A stretch of 64,000 nucleotides of DNA, taken from positions 548,048,488 through 548,112,487 of the forward strand of contig NC_081412.1 of the NCBI RefSeq assembly GCF_030272615.1. The letters run 5' to 3'. Of the stretch, positions 13,106 to 25,500 are shown in pieces. The notes beneath the pieces were generated by a model. That model worked only from the letters and a program-made list of their open reading frames with translations, was not told where the DNA came from and did not search any database. Source of the DNA: Cryptomeria japonica. Its lineage: Eukaryota; Streptophyta; Pinopsida; Cupressales; Cupressaceae. The position numbers were made by a program, and so were the translations under genes. How positions within the stretch are numbered: the stretch's first letter is position 1; each line of letters starts with the position of its first letter.

Positions 13106-13577
13106 ATGGAGGGCAGAGAGTCCGTGGGGTTGAGTGGTCCTGCGTCTTTTGGTGCACTTTTGCAGCAGCAGCAGCAGCAGCAGAGAGGAGTAGGCTCTCT
13201 ACATAATAGTAGTAGTAGCGGTATGGCGGCACCTACTGCATCGACACCTGCTGCAGCTATACATTCCCCAGCAGCATTGAGGCCTGCAGTGACCATTGCT
13301 TCTACTCCCAGCAGTAATCCTCTATACGCAAGTGATTCTTCTGCCGTGGTTGTTTCCCATGGTGTCAACATGGGTGTGGGAATGGGGGTTGGTATAGCAC
13401 GCACTGAGCCACTTAAGAGGAAGAGAGGGAGGCCTAGAAAATACGGGCCGGATGGAAGTATGGCATTGGCTTTAGCTCCATTGACTCCTTCAGTTCCAGG
13501 ATCGTTTTCCGCTTTGCAGAAGCGGGGTAGAGGGCGGCCACCTGGGTCAGGCAGGAAGCAGCAGTTGGCTGCTCTTG
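13106..13577 (+). CDS. AHL: AHL exon 1: polyQ and both AT-hooks
   Basis: Encodes residues 1-157 and the first base of codon 158. It contains a (CAG)7 run at 13163-13183, an Ala/Ser/Thr-rich linker and the two AT-hooks. It ends CTTG before the donor GTAGGT at 13578. A 203-codon frame on the opposite strand is a shadow of this biased composition. Confidence 0.95.
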
Positions 13578-16500
13578 GTAGGTTGCTTGCTCTTCCTTTG
13601 CTATGAATCGTTGTTTTCATGGTTAATTGTATCGTTTGTTCACCATTATTGGAGTGCACTGTCAAGCTTAGAACACCTTTATGCTTAGAAGCCATATTTT
13701 AAGGGTTTCTATTCTACCAGGGTATGGTCTGCATTACTGCCCAACGGGCTAGCACCGGGGTTATCATCTTTGTTACAAATCATTTGGCAATATATTATAA
13801 ATTTGAGTTTCTGCATTTCTGCTTATGCCATGGTGTGTGAGATTCCTTTTGCCTTGAACATCGTTTTTGTCCGTGTGTTGAATGTTGTTTTTGGCTCTTT
13901 AAGTAATTTATCCTCGTTTGGAAGCAACTATCGTCTGTAACAGTGCTTTGTATTTCTGGAGCTGCCTCGAACCTTTTCAACGAACTATATCCTATTTTAT
14001 TTTTCTTAATCGAAAAAGTCACATCTTATGAATAATAACTAAAAACAAAACATTGGTAATCTAAACAGAACTGGTCATTTCGTGGTCCATAGCCAATATC
14101 CATTCTTCAGTTCAATGATCTGATCAATCGCATAGTGATCATGCATAGAGAGTATCGACCAGGACACTTCGTATATCCAGCATACGGATAATGTAATACA
14201 GTACATAAAAAGAACTAGCCACAATTATAATAGACAATGATTGTAAATGATAACAAATTTTTTCTTCTATTACATGTAGCGTCTAAACCAGTAGAAATCT
14301 CTAGATCGCAAATCAACAGTATTTTATCTACAAGAAACTTTAATTCATGGAAGAAAGTGTTAAGCAATGTCCTAGTTTGATGTCTTTTCTCTACTGACGA
14401 AATTGTTCAGAAACAATATGCTTCCAAAAATATTGTAACTTTATATAATGTAAAATTCACATATCCCAAAAATACTTAATGCTAGAATTTTAATGTAATG
14501 CATAAAAATACAAGTATTTTAATGTAACATTTTACAATGTTTATCCCAAAAATACTAGTATTTTATTCGCATGTCCAGCATAAAGATAAGGTAATACAGT
14601 ACAAAAAAACTATACAAAAATTTAACTGTACATGATAAACCGATCAAAAAATAACTGTACATAATAACAATATTTTTCTTCTATCACATGTAGCGATTCA
14701 ACCACAATTTTAAACGAGTAGAAATCTCTAGATTGCAAATTATCAGTATTTTATCTACAAAAAACTTTAAATCATGGGAGAAACTGTTATGCAATATACA
14801 AAAACAATAGGCTTCCAAAAATTCTATAATTTGGGAACTTTCCATCCAGTCCATAGGATAAGTTGGGTATGTCCAAAGCATGATAAAAACAATTCTAGGA
14901 AATTTAGGTTCAGGGTTAAGTAGCATTAGAGCTTTTGGAATCATATTCTGAAATTTATTCCTATGTAAGATGGTTACTTGTGTATCTTGATGGTAGGAAG
15001 AAAATGCTTAGACAGCTATTATGTTTGCCACTCGTAGTCGAATCAAATTGTAACAGAATAGAAATACATCAACGTTATTCTATAAGAAAGTTGATATTGA
15101 TGGGTGTTTTGTGGGGCTATTTCTTTCTTATTATCATTTCAGGCAGTTATGTGAGTTCTATGCAAAGATTGGTTTCCCATATTGTTTTGCTCATTTTGTT
15201 CATTTTAAATCCTGTCTCCCAGGAGAATGGCTTGCAGGATCAGCAGGTGTGGGTTTCACTCCACATGTTATAACAATAGCCACAGGAGAGGTATGTGATA
15301 GCTTTGGTAATCTTGTTCGGAAGCTAAATCACTGTTCATAATACTTGTTTGTATTTGTTGTTGTTTATGTGAAGAGAAATGTGACAACATAATAATTTTG
15401 GCATCAAGCCAAGTCAGCGTAACAAACACTATGTTTTTTTCTATGTATATTAGTTGTAAAAAGCCACACTGTTGATTTTTTCCTTCATATTTGTTTCACA
15501 ATCTTCTGTCAAGTGTGGGCGTAGGAGTAAAAGATTTTGAAAATTTGGTTTTAAAAGGGAAAAATATCCCAAATGTTGAAACATGACATCTTAGATGAAA
15601 TGTTTACCATAAAAAATGAAATATATTTCAGCTCTTAATTTATTGACTCTCAATTTCCAGTTCCTCGATACCATGAAAAATTTCTGATAGTATATTGCAT
15701 AGAAGCAAATATCTTTCTAGGAAATTTTTTGGCAAACCAAAAGTTAAATATTTTTTTTTTACCTGGAAAAAACCAGGAAAATTTTGGGAACCAAAAAAAT
15801 TTGAGAAAAAAAGGGAGAAATAAATGACTTGATTAGCTTTAAAACTATCCTGATTGCATAGAGAGTGAGAGAATTGAAATAGCGTGCACACCATGAACTT
15901 TAAAATATGAATTTTCCTCATTAATTTTGAGATCACTGATTACAGTGCACACTGCATAATGCATTACTACATGGTTCAACTTCAAAGTTTGAACCACAAA
16001 ATCAATTACAGACTACAAAATACAAATGCCAACCTATAAAGTACAAACTACACAGTAACACGAAGCAGATTGACCCAATGATGCTAGCTGCTATGAAATG
16101 TGATGCACTAGGGGGCTGTATTTTCTTATGATGACGCTCCGACATTTTGCTCTCTTCTAATTCAATTCAACTGCTCTTCATCAAATACCTAGGCTTCCTT
16201 CAAGACATCAAGATTCAAACTAATGACCTCTTCGCTTGTTGGACTTCATATTTTAATTAAAAAAGAAATTTCCTTCTTCAATGATATTAAACTGAGATGT
16301 TTTACTAAAACTAAAGAATATTGAACACAAAAACTATGGTCCAAACGCAATAAGACCTTCAACATGAATTCTTCTTAATGGTATCATGAGGCAAATTAAA
16401 GTCAGCCTTCGATTAACTGAAGTTATCTCAACTTTTTTTTTATGGGAAAGAAGACAGGGTAGGGTTGTCAAAAGGGATCTCTGATTTCTAATCAGGTAGA

Positions 16501-19500
16501 CTTGTTCTTCAAGTTTTGGGATGTAAAATTTAACAATTAACCCTATAATATCTCTTCTCAATCAAATTTGGTTGTAGTGTTTGGGCTTATATTTTATTTG
16601 GATTGAATGTTCATCTAGTTATGGCAGGAAGATAGATGCTAGATTGCCCCAAATATTTATATGTTTATCAGGAGTTGCTTCAAATGGTGTAAATCTGAGG
16701 TGAAATCATGCCAGAAATTATCAGACCAGCAGCTTTTCATCTGGAAATCTTTCGGTTGGTTCCAGGCTATTGGCTTCCAAATAAACTGACTTGTGAAATA
16801 TTCAGATTCAGATGCAGGTAGTAGGAGTTAGTAATGTGTGCATTTAAATAGGCCAATAGATCTTCATAAAAATATCATGATAAAAGATATTATAGAAAAT
16901 GACATTAGTAACATCAAACTCTTATTTCAGCAGATTCAAAACAAAAGTGAGAGGATGTGGAGAAGAATAAGGAAATCTGAATGAATGTCTAACATTTTCG
17001 TTTAGATCAATAGTTTTAAGGTCCAACTGATAAATTTAGAAAGACAGTGTTTCTTGTTTGCTTTCATATTATAAATTCAGAATACAATTGTTTTGTGTGC
17101 GAATATATAGGTTTGGGAAAAATGGCCAGAACCAAATTTTTTTCTTTTGAAATCAAAGATGATTAGTGTCAGTTGCTATGCTGCAAGTGATTCTATGCAG
17201 GTTTGCAATTTAAAGTATTATGTTCTTGTGTGAGGCAAACTGTATAAACTATGCACAAAACGTTAAAACCCTAAAAACACAGAGGAAATTTGCACAAAAA
17301 AGAAACCAGAATGTGGAAAAAATTTCAGAGCAGAGTTATATATAGAAAAACTGGAATATCGCCAAAATATTGCAGTAAATTGGCTTTACCTGGGAGAAAA
17401 TCAGCTTTTCTTGGTCAGATTCTTGTTGACTGATATTTTCAGAATTTCAATGTTTTTTGGAAATTTATTGGCAGGCAGGGCAATAAATGTGATATCATGA
17501 TTTCTTGTGATATTTTGGCAATATCTGTTTCTATGGTATATTTGTGATATCACTGGTGAGATCAGGCTTTTATTTTATAAATTATCATCATGAGTTGAAC
17601 TGACGATTAGTGCCACAAGAACAGCGTTATGCCAAATAAAAAAAACTTTTTATGGAATTAAGGTTGTCTTGTTTGCAACAGAATGTTAGAGGTCTATAGA
17701 AGCAACTGCATATGAAAATTGTCATCCAATATTTCAAATCTCTCTTTTGGATCCATCTATAGGGATCCGACTTCAATCTTACAATCTGTAAAGATGGATC
17801 CAGCAGAGAGATTTGAAATTTTGGACAATAATCTAGATTGAAGTCTGTGGAAGGGAAGCTTATTGCTTGCAGGTATGAGAAGGGGGTGTAATCATGCTAG
17901 ATTTCTTCTACAAGCATCAACAAGGAAAAAGGGAAATTTATGATTGTAAACCATTTCTTTTTTTAAATTGCATCAATGGAGATACAACTGGGTTTTGGCC
18001 AATTACAAGGGAATGGCTCGGTGGCATACAAGCCTTTAGTATTTCATCTTTAAAACTGTTAATGTTATAGGAGTCAGGTCTGTACCACATTTCTATGGAA
18101 ATGCCACAAGAAAATATATGTGGAATTTCAACATGTGCCTATTTTGAGGCTAAAAACATATATTGGAATAATGAACTAGAAATTCATAGCCAACGCATGT
18201 TTAAGCAATAAAGAAGGTTATGTCAATCGTTACAGAGGAAGAATAAATGCATACTTCGAAATTTTTTGAATTGTAATCAGAGGATAATAACATGATAAAT
18301 GTAAATGTTTTTAAACTAGCATACCTATAGTTTGAAAATTTAATGTAAAAGATGCTGAAAGATATCATCATGGGGACAATTATTTTATTTGTCCATTATT
18401 CTACTTGAAAAATTATTATATCATTATGTTATAATTATTATTAAATTATGACTAATAATATGATTATATTATTATATTATTCTTATTATTATATTTTTAT
18501 TTTCCTATTAAACTCTTTACAAAAGCAAAAAAGTATAAAGACTAAATTATTACTATATTATTATATCATTATATTTTTATTTTATATTATTTTAATATTC
18601 CACTTAAAAATTATTATATTATTATACTGTAGCTAACATTAAATAATGATAATTATGACTGTTGTATGATTAAATTTTTATATCATTCTTATTATTATAC
18701 TTTTATATTTTTATATTCTTATTATATTTTTATTCTATATTATTCTAATTCTTATACTTATCGTTGCAAAAAAAGTGGGTTTTCTTGACATTCGCTTTCA
18801 ATCTTCCATGCTGTCATCAACTGGAGGCTTAGTTTCCTTAATCCACAGGAACTTTATAATACCTGACAAAGGTTCCAACTTCCAACATTCTGAGTCCTGA
18901 CATGAATTCCCATACCTACCAACCATTCTATTGGCTACTTTTAAAAATTACTCGAGTAAATGTTTCAATTTGCACTAACTCTATCAAAATACCTGAAATT
19001 CTCTCTCTACAGACTAAGCTTCGTCTAACGCACTGTCAATAATTGTCTTAAACTAATCCTATATAATCTTGATAATGTATCCATGATTAAAATATTTTCT
19101 GCATATTGGTGCTAGTTAGTCTTTTGAAGTTCTCAGGTGCTTCCAGTATTTTCTGCATGCCAGATTATATAGATTTTTCTTTTCAATTCAGTGTTTGTTC
19201 TGTACAGTTTTTTTATAAAATGCCAGACCACAGTCCTTCAATGATAAATCATGTCTCTTCAATGAGTCATTAGGGTTGCCTGCACTTTTTCACAATAAAT
19301 CTACAAGTGCTAGTCTTAACTCTAAAGCTCGTCTTTGCAATGATCCACTAGGAATTTTGCTAAAGGTGTGTGGGTTCAGGCTCTTGTGGGCCACATTCAT
19401 GGTGAAGCTTGATGGTGCACTTATTTGACACTTGATGATATTTTCTCTACCCATAATACTTTGAAAGTTAAACAGCTTTGCTTCTATTCTTTGCAGTGGG

Positions 19501-22500
19501 TTTGGAAACACTGTGTTGGATTGAGTCTTCGAAGTCAGTTGATCAAGATATGTTCATCTGAAAAGCTCAGTCTTACTCTGATGTAATTTAGAGCAAGTAA
19601 CGAAATAACTAAAAGAATAATCACTACTTGTTCAATCTTAAAGGTTTGATCACTCATGTAATGAAATCAACGATTTCTGGGCTGCTTAAAATTGGGAAAA
19701 CGTGTAGACCCGTTGGAGGACTACCATTTGTTATGATGCCAAAAGGATAATCCTAAGTTACCGGATTCTTCTAGTTTAGCTCGGGTCCTGGTACTGGTAC
19801 TGTTTGGGTTCTTCCTAGGTACGGCTTGGGTTCTTCCTAGGTACCTGGGTTCTCTATGGGTCCTTTTGTGAAGAACCCACAGAGAATCCAGGCATCCAGG
19901 AAGTACCAAGGGCCGTACCCAAGCATAGTTTCATAAACTAAAACCTCAGTTTCACTCCCATAACTTTGTGACAGCATTTTTTATCAGAATATGCCAGCAA
20001 GCAAGCAATTAAATATCATTTCAGTTGCATTTGTGAGCTATACATATGAACACAAGGTTACTAAACTTTATATCAGCAATACTGAGATTGATTTCAGTTG
20101 ATTTACATTATGCATACGTAGCAGCTGTTTGCTTATGTTTTGTGAAATCGCTTTCCTTGTGTTGTTAATGATTTGGCATTTTGTCAAATGTTTGAAAAAT
20201 GAAATCGAACCAGCTTCTGCACTTGACACAGCTAGTGGTAGTGGCAATCCAATTGATTGTGGTTCAAATGAAATTGAACCAAATGTTGATATTGACCTTG
20301 ACTCTTCTGATGAAGAACATGAATATTAAAATCAATTATAATTTGAATTTTCATTGTGTAATGACATTTTGAAACTTGAGTATTTTCATTTTTGCAAATT
20401 ATGAATGGGGTATCAAAATATTCTATTCTTTGATATTTATTGGCAATTATGGATTTATGAGTATCACTCTTCTTGTAGTTATACAATGATATAGTCTATA
20501 ATGTTTGAACATGTATGTGTGTATGTACGGACGTACCCATACCCGTATCCGTACCCAAGGAACAATTTTTTTTGCCGTACCCGCGAATCTGTACCTGTAT
20601 CTGTATCTGTACCCATACCCGAATCGGTCACTTAGGGATAATCTTGAGTAGTGATTATGCTGTCCCTTTTGTACTAGCTTCTGTAGGTTGTTTATTTACT
20701 GATGTAGTTGCTTAGTCATTGGTTTTTAGATCTGTGGATTTACATTTTTGGTTAACTGTGTTTTATTTTGTGTTTGAGCTTTCACTTTTTAAGGGGGCGT
20801 TTTTAGATATCCCAATATCTTAACGGGATGGTTTTTTCAGTCTCATGTGCTGGCTTTGATCATTGTTCAACAACATACACTTTCTTTCTGTCTATTTGTT
20901 TGAAGTTTGAGAAACCATTTAGGTTGCTGTTTTTGCTATCCTGGGTTATTGTACAAAGTGCCTGATCTCAACTTTAGTATGCAGTTCTTTATTTTTTTAA
21001 AGCTTTCATCACCTTAGGATGACATGCATGATCAGAAGCTTGTACAAATGAAAGGGGAAAGTATTAAAATATATAATTATGCCTATTGCTTCCAAGCTAT
21101 TTTTTGGGCAACAATTTCTGTAATTGCAGAGAAATTTCGAAAACGAATTGCATGTGTTAACATGTTACTTTCTGCATTTACTGACCACTGTCTGCAATGT
21201 AAATGGTGTTTATACCATATATTTACCAGTCCAGTTAGTGTGCAAATTGTATATGTCTTTTTTTTTTAAAAACGTTTTCACTGCTATAATCAATTGAAAA
21301 GATCACTGTTTTAGATATTTGCATAAAAGGGCATGTTTAGACTCAAATGTTCTCATATTATGATCGGGATGCTAAATGTCTTTCTTGGATCAAATACCAG
21401 ATATGTCCACAGACCCATTGAATATGCTTAAAGTTAGATTGATGAATCTCAGCAGTTTGGGAAACTCACTTTGCAGTAAAATGTTAATATATATATCATT
21501 ATTGTCTACTTAGAATCTTTCTACCATATGCAGGATGTTTCATCAAAAATAATGTCATTTTCGCAACAAGGCCCCAGAGCAGTATGCATTCTTTCAGCAA
21601 ATGGTGCTATTTCAAATGTGACACTTCGTCAGTCTGCAACTTCCGGTGGCACTGTGACATATGAGGTTTGCTTTGGAGTTACCATCTAACCTGTAATTTC
21701 CCATTTTTAGAGAAAAATTTGCTATAATTAAATCTTTCCTTGAGAGACTGTTTGGATTTTTTTATAAAGCCATCTTATCTATCTTTTGTATCCAATTTGC
21801 ATAGCTCCTTTCTGTTGATAGGTCTTTTGGCACAGCCCCAGTGAGAGTGGAAGCTCTAAGCACACTCTGCTTGAAAGAGGTTTATTTAATTATCCCGAGG
21901 ATCAAAACCTGTTGATAAGAGTTCATTAATTGGAAATTAAAGTATGTGAACTGTTTTTGTGTTTGCAAGGGGCTACAGTATCCTGATGACCACCTAGCAT
22001 CCTTATTGGTTAGGGTTTCTCTGAAAATTTACTGAACTCAAGAACACGAATTATTTCAAAACGACTTTGATAATCATCTAGTTCATTGTATGCCATCAAC
22101 ATTTCAAGAAATCATCAAGAGTTAGGGAGGGCATGAGAGAAAATAAACTTGCTTTATAAAAGAATCACCAAAGAGGAAATTCTGCCACATTCATTCATTT
22201 ACCAACTAGAACCAGAGTTCAGCAATGGAAATGATAACAAAAGCAACATGGAAAACAATGAATACTAGATAAGCAGATCTTTTCATATAGGTAGTGTCTA
22301 TACAATTGTTCACTACAGGGTTGGTCCTAGACAACATATCTTTCTTGACGACTTGCTTTCAAATCATAAATGACAATACATATGGTTATTGGTTACACAA
22401 TTGTCAACAACTGAATACAAGAAGTGACATTACTATCTAATGCTGACAAGGATTAACATGACAACATAGGCTTACTAACAAAATATATTTAATTTCCAGT

Positions 22501-25500
22501 CTGCTTTATTCCCGCATTTAGAAAAGTTGGAGTCCCTTCTGACAACAATAATAACAAAAAGAAAGAACTTAGCAAGAAGTTAGAGGTGGGGGATGAAAGG
22601 ATGGCCTTGGAGCTCTAATAGGTGGTGAAGCTGTTAAGCAACAGCTTATTTTGCCGTAAGTTGCACTAATTTAAGAAAAAACTGATCTCTAGATCGTTAA
22701 TCTGTTGGAATACCTGATTACAAGTGTAAATAGCCACATGATATTTGTCCAATGGATCAAAAGCTGCACGTACCCAGCAGATAAAATTCCATTTGCAGAC
22801 AACCCTGTAGTAGATTATGTCGTCTTGTCTGTGGTTCGTACAAGCTGCTCTGAATGGAACGCAATCTGATGTAGTAGCCATATATATGGAAGCAATGATG
22901 GCATCAAAAAAATCATACCGTAGGGCTGTATTTATTGAATGTACAATGTTACATGTGAGTGTACAGAAATACTTGAGCAATCAGATGGACCAGCATTAAA
23001 ACTATAGAGTGAAAAGAGTTTCCAGGCTGTACTGCAGAAATATTGCACGAGAACAACTTGTACAACATATGGTAGAATGATACATTATAGATGGTATGGT
23101 AGGACACATAACAAAATTTCCAGACTGTACTGCAGACTGTATGCCGGAGGTGGTGTGATCGTTTGTGCAAGTTGTTGCAGTCAACGGTTTTGGAAATTTT
23201 TCAGTTGTGGCATATAGTCAGTACAGTGGGTGCCACTGCTACAATATGATCTGTTCAAGCCATATCAGAAATTTCAGGCTGTATTGCAGCAGCAACTGAA
23301 TGTACGTCATCAATTTAATGTTCTAAAAGTGTAGCCCATAAGGTTATGGTGACATCAGCTGATGATCATACAGTAGCTTGGCTAGTGGTGATTTGCCTGA
23401 TGGTGGGTTTGTTGATGATGACTTGCCTGATGGCAGGTTCTCCGACAAGGGGTTCATCAATGATAGGAGACCTAACAGTGGGTTGCTCAGTGATGGGATG
23501 ATTCTTGTATTTTATTTCCTCAAGGCTACCAATTTTATTCTTAGGCTTCTCATTAGTTTGGCATCACCCACTTTGTACTCTATAAATTTGAAGGTAAAGC
23601 AATATGCACAAATGAGATCCTTCCAAGTTTGGTGCTGTAGATCCTACAGAGTCATCATGCTTCTTCTCCTCACCTTTTTCTATTACCTTGATCTCCACAA
23701 AATTACAACTAGGTTCCATTCTCCAAGGGAGTTGATTTCATACTCAAAGCAAGATTGTAATGCTAAGACCCCTTCATCAGTCAGCTTTATAGTACCTCAG
23801 TTTCTAGCTATTGAATCGTTCTTAAAAGTCTGAAGATGACAATTCATCTAATGAAGCTAACTCTTAGTCCCTAGTTTGTCAAATTCATTGTGTAATTTCC
23901 ACCATTATTTTTGATATTCTTTTTCAGTTATGGTTGGCTTTGGTGGCTTTCAACCTACCTTAACCAAGATTGTATCACATGTTTTTTTTCTTCAAGGAAA
24001 TGACTACAAAATTCAAAATAAAGGGTTGAGTTCGAATGATTACCTTTTGAGCCATATAGATGCCCAACACTTTTATACCATACTGATTTACTTCTATCAA
24101 ATACAACGGTAGTAGCCAAATAGGGGGCTACCCAAGATTCTTCCATGTTACCGCTGGAAGCATGGTCATGATAGATCCATTGTCAACAATATTATTTGAG
24201 TTTGCTCCCAATCATTTTTATATGTATAATTATAAGTTGTTGGGATATGTGTGAGATTTTGCCAAGATCAAAAGCTCAATGAAAAGTACAATAGAGAGAC
24301 AAAATAGATGATAGGAATAAACTGTATTCTATCAAGATGAAAATACTGATCAACTAGATCATCAATCGTTACATACAATGAATATGAGCTTGCTTATATA
24401 GGGAAGGCTATATGGATATGTGAGCACACAAACATGACATGCGGCTCAATAAGAAACAAGGGTAGGTAGGAAATAGGTGTGGTAGGTAGGAGAAACAATA
24501 AAATATTCCACATGAGGTGGATCACCCACCGAAGGTGGAATTATCACTCCACAATAAGTGGATATGATAGAGTAGTAACAAGATCAACACCATAAAAGGT
24601 GGAAATTCTCCTACACACACTATCCCAATATGGCACAAACATCCAAGTGTCTCATACCCAAATTAGTATGATATGCATGTACCTAAGTAAACTTAAGTAA
24701 GGTGTAATAATATCCAAGATGAATAATTATTTACACCAACACTATGTTTATCATTAGGAGCGTAAGATTAATTACTTGATAACCTTAAAGAGAGTGGTCT
24801 TTCTTTTTCTTTAGATCCTCACCCCTTTATTGACATTTTGCTATTTGACACTAGTTGTGCATGTGCATACTCCATGCTCAAGCAAGTGCCTTGTACATTA
24901 GTAGTTATAGCATCATTTAGTTCCAAAATACTATCATTACTATGCGTTAAATCAATTACCTTTATCAGTGTGGTGGATTGCAAGACATGCCTTGTGATAG
25001 CCTTATTGAAATTGAGTTTTCTTGTTATTGCAATTGCATGTGATCACTACCTTTCTTCAAGTGTTTCTCCTATAGCTTTTTCTCTTGCTTTGGCCAACCT
25101 TTGCTTCTTTGTGTGTGGGTTTGGGTAGTCAACTCTTTTTGTTTGGGATGTAGTAATTGCCATTACCTCATTCTCAACCACATTAATCATATTGCAATTA
25201 CCTTTGCTATGGTCCCTACGTCAACATCAATGATAGAGGAGCCTAGTAATTTGATCGGTAGGGCAATCCCTCGTGAAATGGCCACTCTTGTTACATTTTT
25301 GAAATTGTACAATTGGTTGTTGTTGACCATTTTTTTGGATTTGGCTTTTGCTTCCACCTTTTTTAAGCATCCATTATGTCATTAATCATATTGCAATTAC
25401 CTTTGCTATGGTCCTGTTGATGTGTATTTTGTACACGACCAAACACAGAATAAAATACCTAAAGGGTACCTTATCCTCTCTTGAATAAAGTCTCCGAATG

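Larger units (their letters stand above)
15291..21533 (+). other. AHL intron 2 (6243 bp)
   Basis: GTATGT donor and ATGCAG acceptor. It holds an interleaved inverted-repeat structure (17725-17845), an AT-rich low-complexity tract (18420-18760) and the hAT-A element (19753-20635). I see nothing else recognisable in the remaining sequence. Confidence 0.9.

Noticed and set aside
13084-13695. 203-codon open frame on the minus strand across AHL exon 1
   Set aside because: It is antisense to the AT-hook exon. Its Leu/Cys/Ala runs are the complement of the CAG and GCA repeats.
22666-22980. 104-codon minus-strand open frame in intron 3
   Set aside because: No family recognised and no neighbouring transposon structure. 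Could be a decayed relic, but unsupported.
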